A program made the position numbers and the translations under genes. From a virus, in IMG/VR virus record IMGVR_UViG_3300043409_002098, positions 1 to 29,589 of that record: a DNA stretch of 29,589 bases, one strand, 5' to 3'. Below, piece after piece: positions 29,519 through 29,589 of the stretch (positions are counted from its first letter, which is position 1; each line of letters begins with the position of its first letter). The notes below the pieces were generated by a model. The model worked only from the letters and a program-made list of their open reading frames with translations, was not told where the DNA came from and did not search any database.

Positions 29519-29589
29519 TGGTGCCCCCAACAGGACTTGAACCTGTGACACACGGATTATGAGTCCGACGCTCTAACCAACTGAGCTAT
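29519..29589 (-). tRNA. tRNA-Met (CAT), 5' end cut by window edge
   Basis: On the minus strand the D-stem GCTC/GAGC, anticodon loop CTCATAA (anticodon CAT), T-arm ACAGG-TTCAAGT-CCTGT and 3' acceptor strand TGGGGGC are readable, followed by A and an encoded CCA (29521-29519). Six acceptor bases lie past the window edge. A paired C72 argues against an initiator tRNA; an Ile tRNA with modified CAT is possible. Confidence 0.93.

Noticed and set aside
29491-29553. Longer N-terminus of the Myb/SANT-like protein
   Set aside because: It runs into the tRNA-Met gene; the ATG at 29490 has an ideal ribosome site and starts the plausible protein.

Overview
The window reads as part of a tailed-phage (or prophage-like) genome infecting an actinobacterium. 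The reasons are two WhiB-like Fe-S regulators (a family essentially confined to actinobacteria and their phages), a SpoVS-like protein, dense gene packing with ATGA/TAATG overlaps, two tRNA genes, many very small zinc-ribbon proteins and phage-type enzymes. The DNA is AT-rich for an actinobacterial system and uses many AGA codons, which would fit a low-GC freshwater or marine host; that host assignment is inference. No terminase, portal, capsid or tail gene is recognisable, so the virion block must lie elsewhere or be too divergent to see.

Layout. Bases 1-16011 are transcribed rightward. They open with a nuclease section: a RecB/Cas4-like nuclease cut by the window edge, an unknown gene, a small ORF and a Holliday-junction-resolvase-like nuclease, followed by SpoVS. 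Next come an unusual 1365-residue low-complexity protein and a string of small Gly/Pro-rich proteins ending in a 632-residue repeat protein (2074-9971). A mixed group follows (9990-13789): zinc-finger proteins, a HAD-like protein, a 475-residue Cys-cluster protein, a small protein sharing a Gly/Asn motif with the 632-residue protein, a MazG/DUF1599-like protein and WhiB #1. The section ends with a secreted lysozyme-like enzyme, an excisionase-type HTH protein and a GT-B glycosyltransferase.

A convergent terminator at 16039-16072 separates this from the leftward section (16116-29589). Read in transcription order, from the right edge, it holds tRNA-Met(CAT), a Myb/SANT-like HTH protein, a gene-free and strongly foldable 400-base stretch, tRNA-Arg(TCT), a DUF3846-like protein, a run of tiny coupled genes, a MoxR-type AAA+ ATPase, a VWA protein with a HEGGH motif, a SNF2-type helicase, more small coupled genes, a HicA-like protein, WhiB #2, a terminator, an HNH endonuclease, a 24-residue membrane microprotein, a pyrimidine-dimer-glycosylase-family protein and a small membrane protein.

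How they may work together (inference). The leftward block looks like an early/middle host-takeover and DNA-metabolism operon, translated as one coupled chain, with the AAA+/VWA pair as a remodelling machine. The rightward block mixes recombination nucleases, probable virion-associated low-complexity proteins and lysis. The points most worth a second look are the foldable RNA candidate beside the tRNAs, the Gly/Asn motif shared by two otherwise unrelated proteins, the thrice-repeated hydrophobic module of the 1365-residue protein, the phage SpoVS, and the MoxR/VWA/helicase group.
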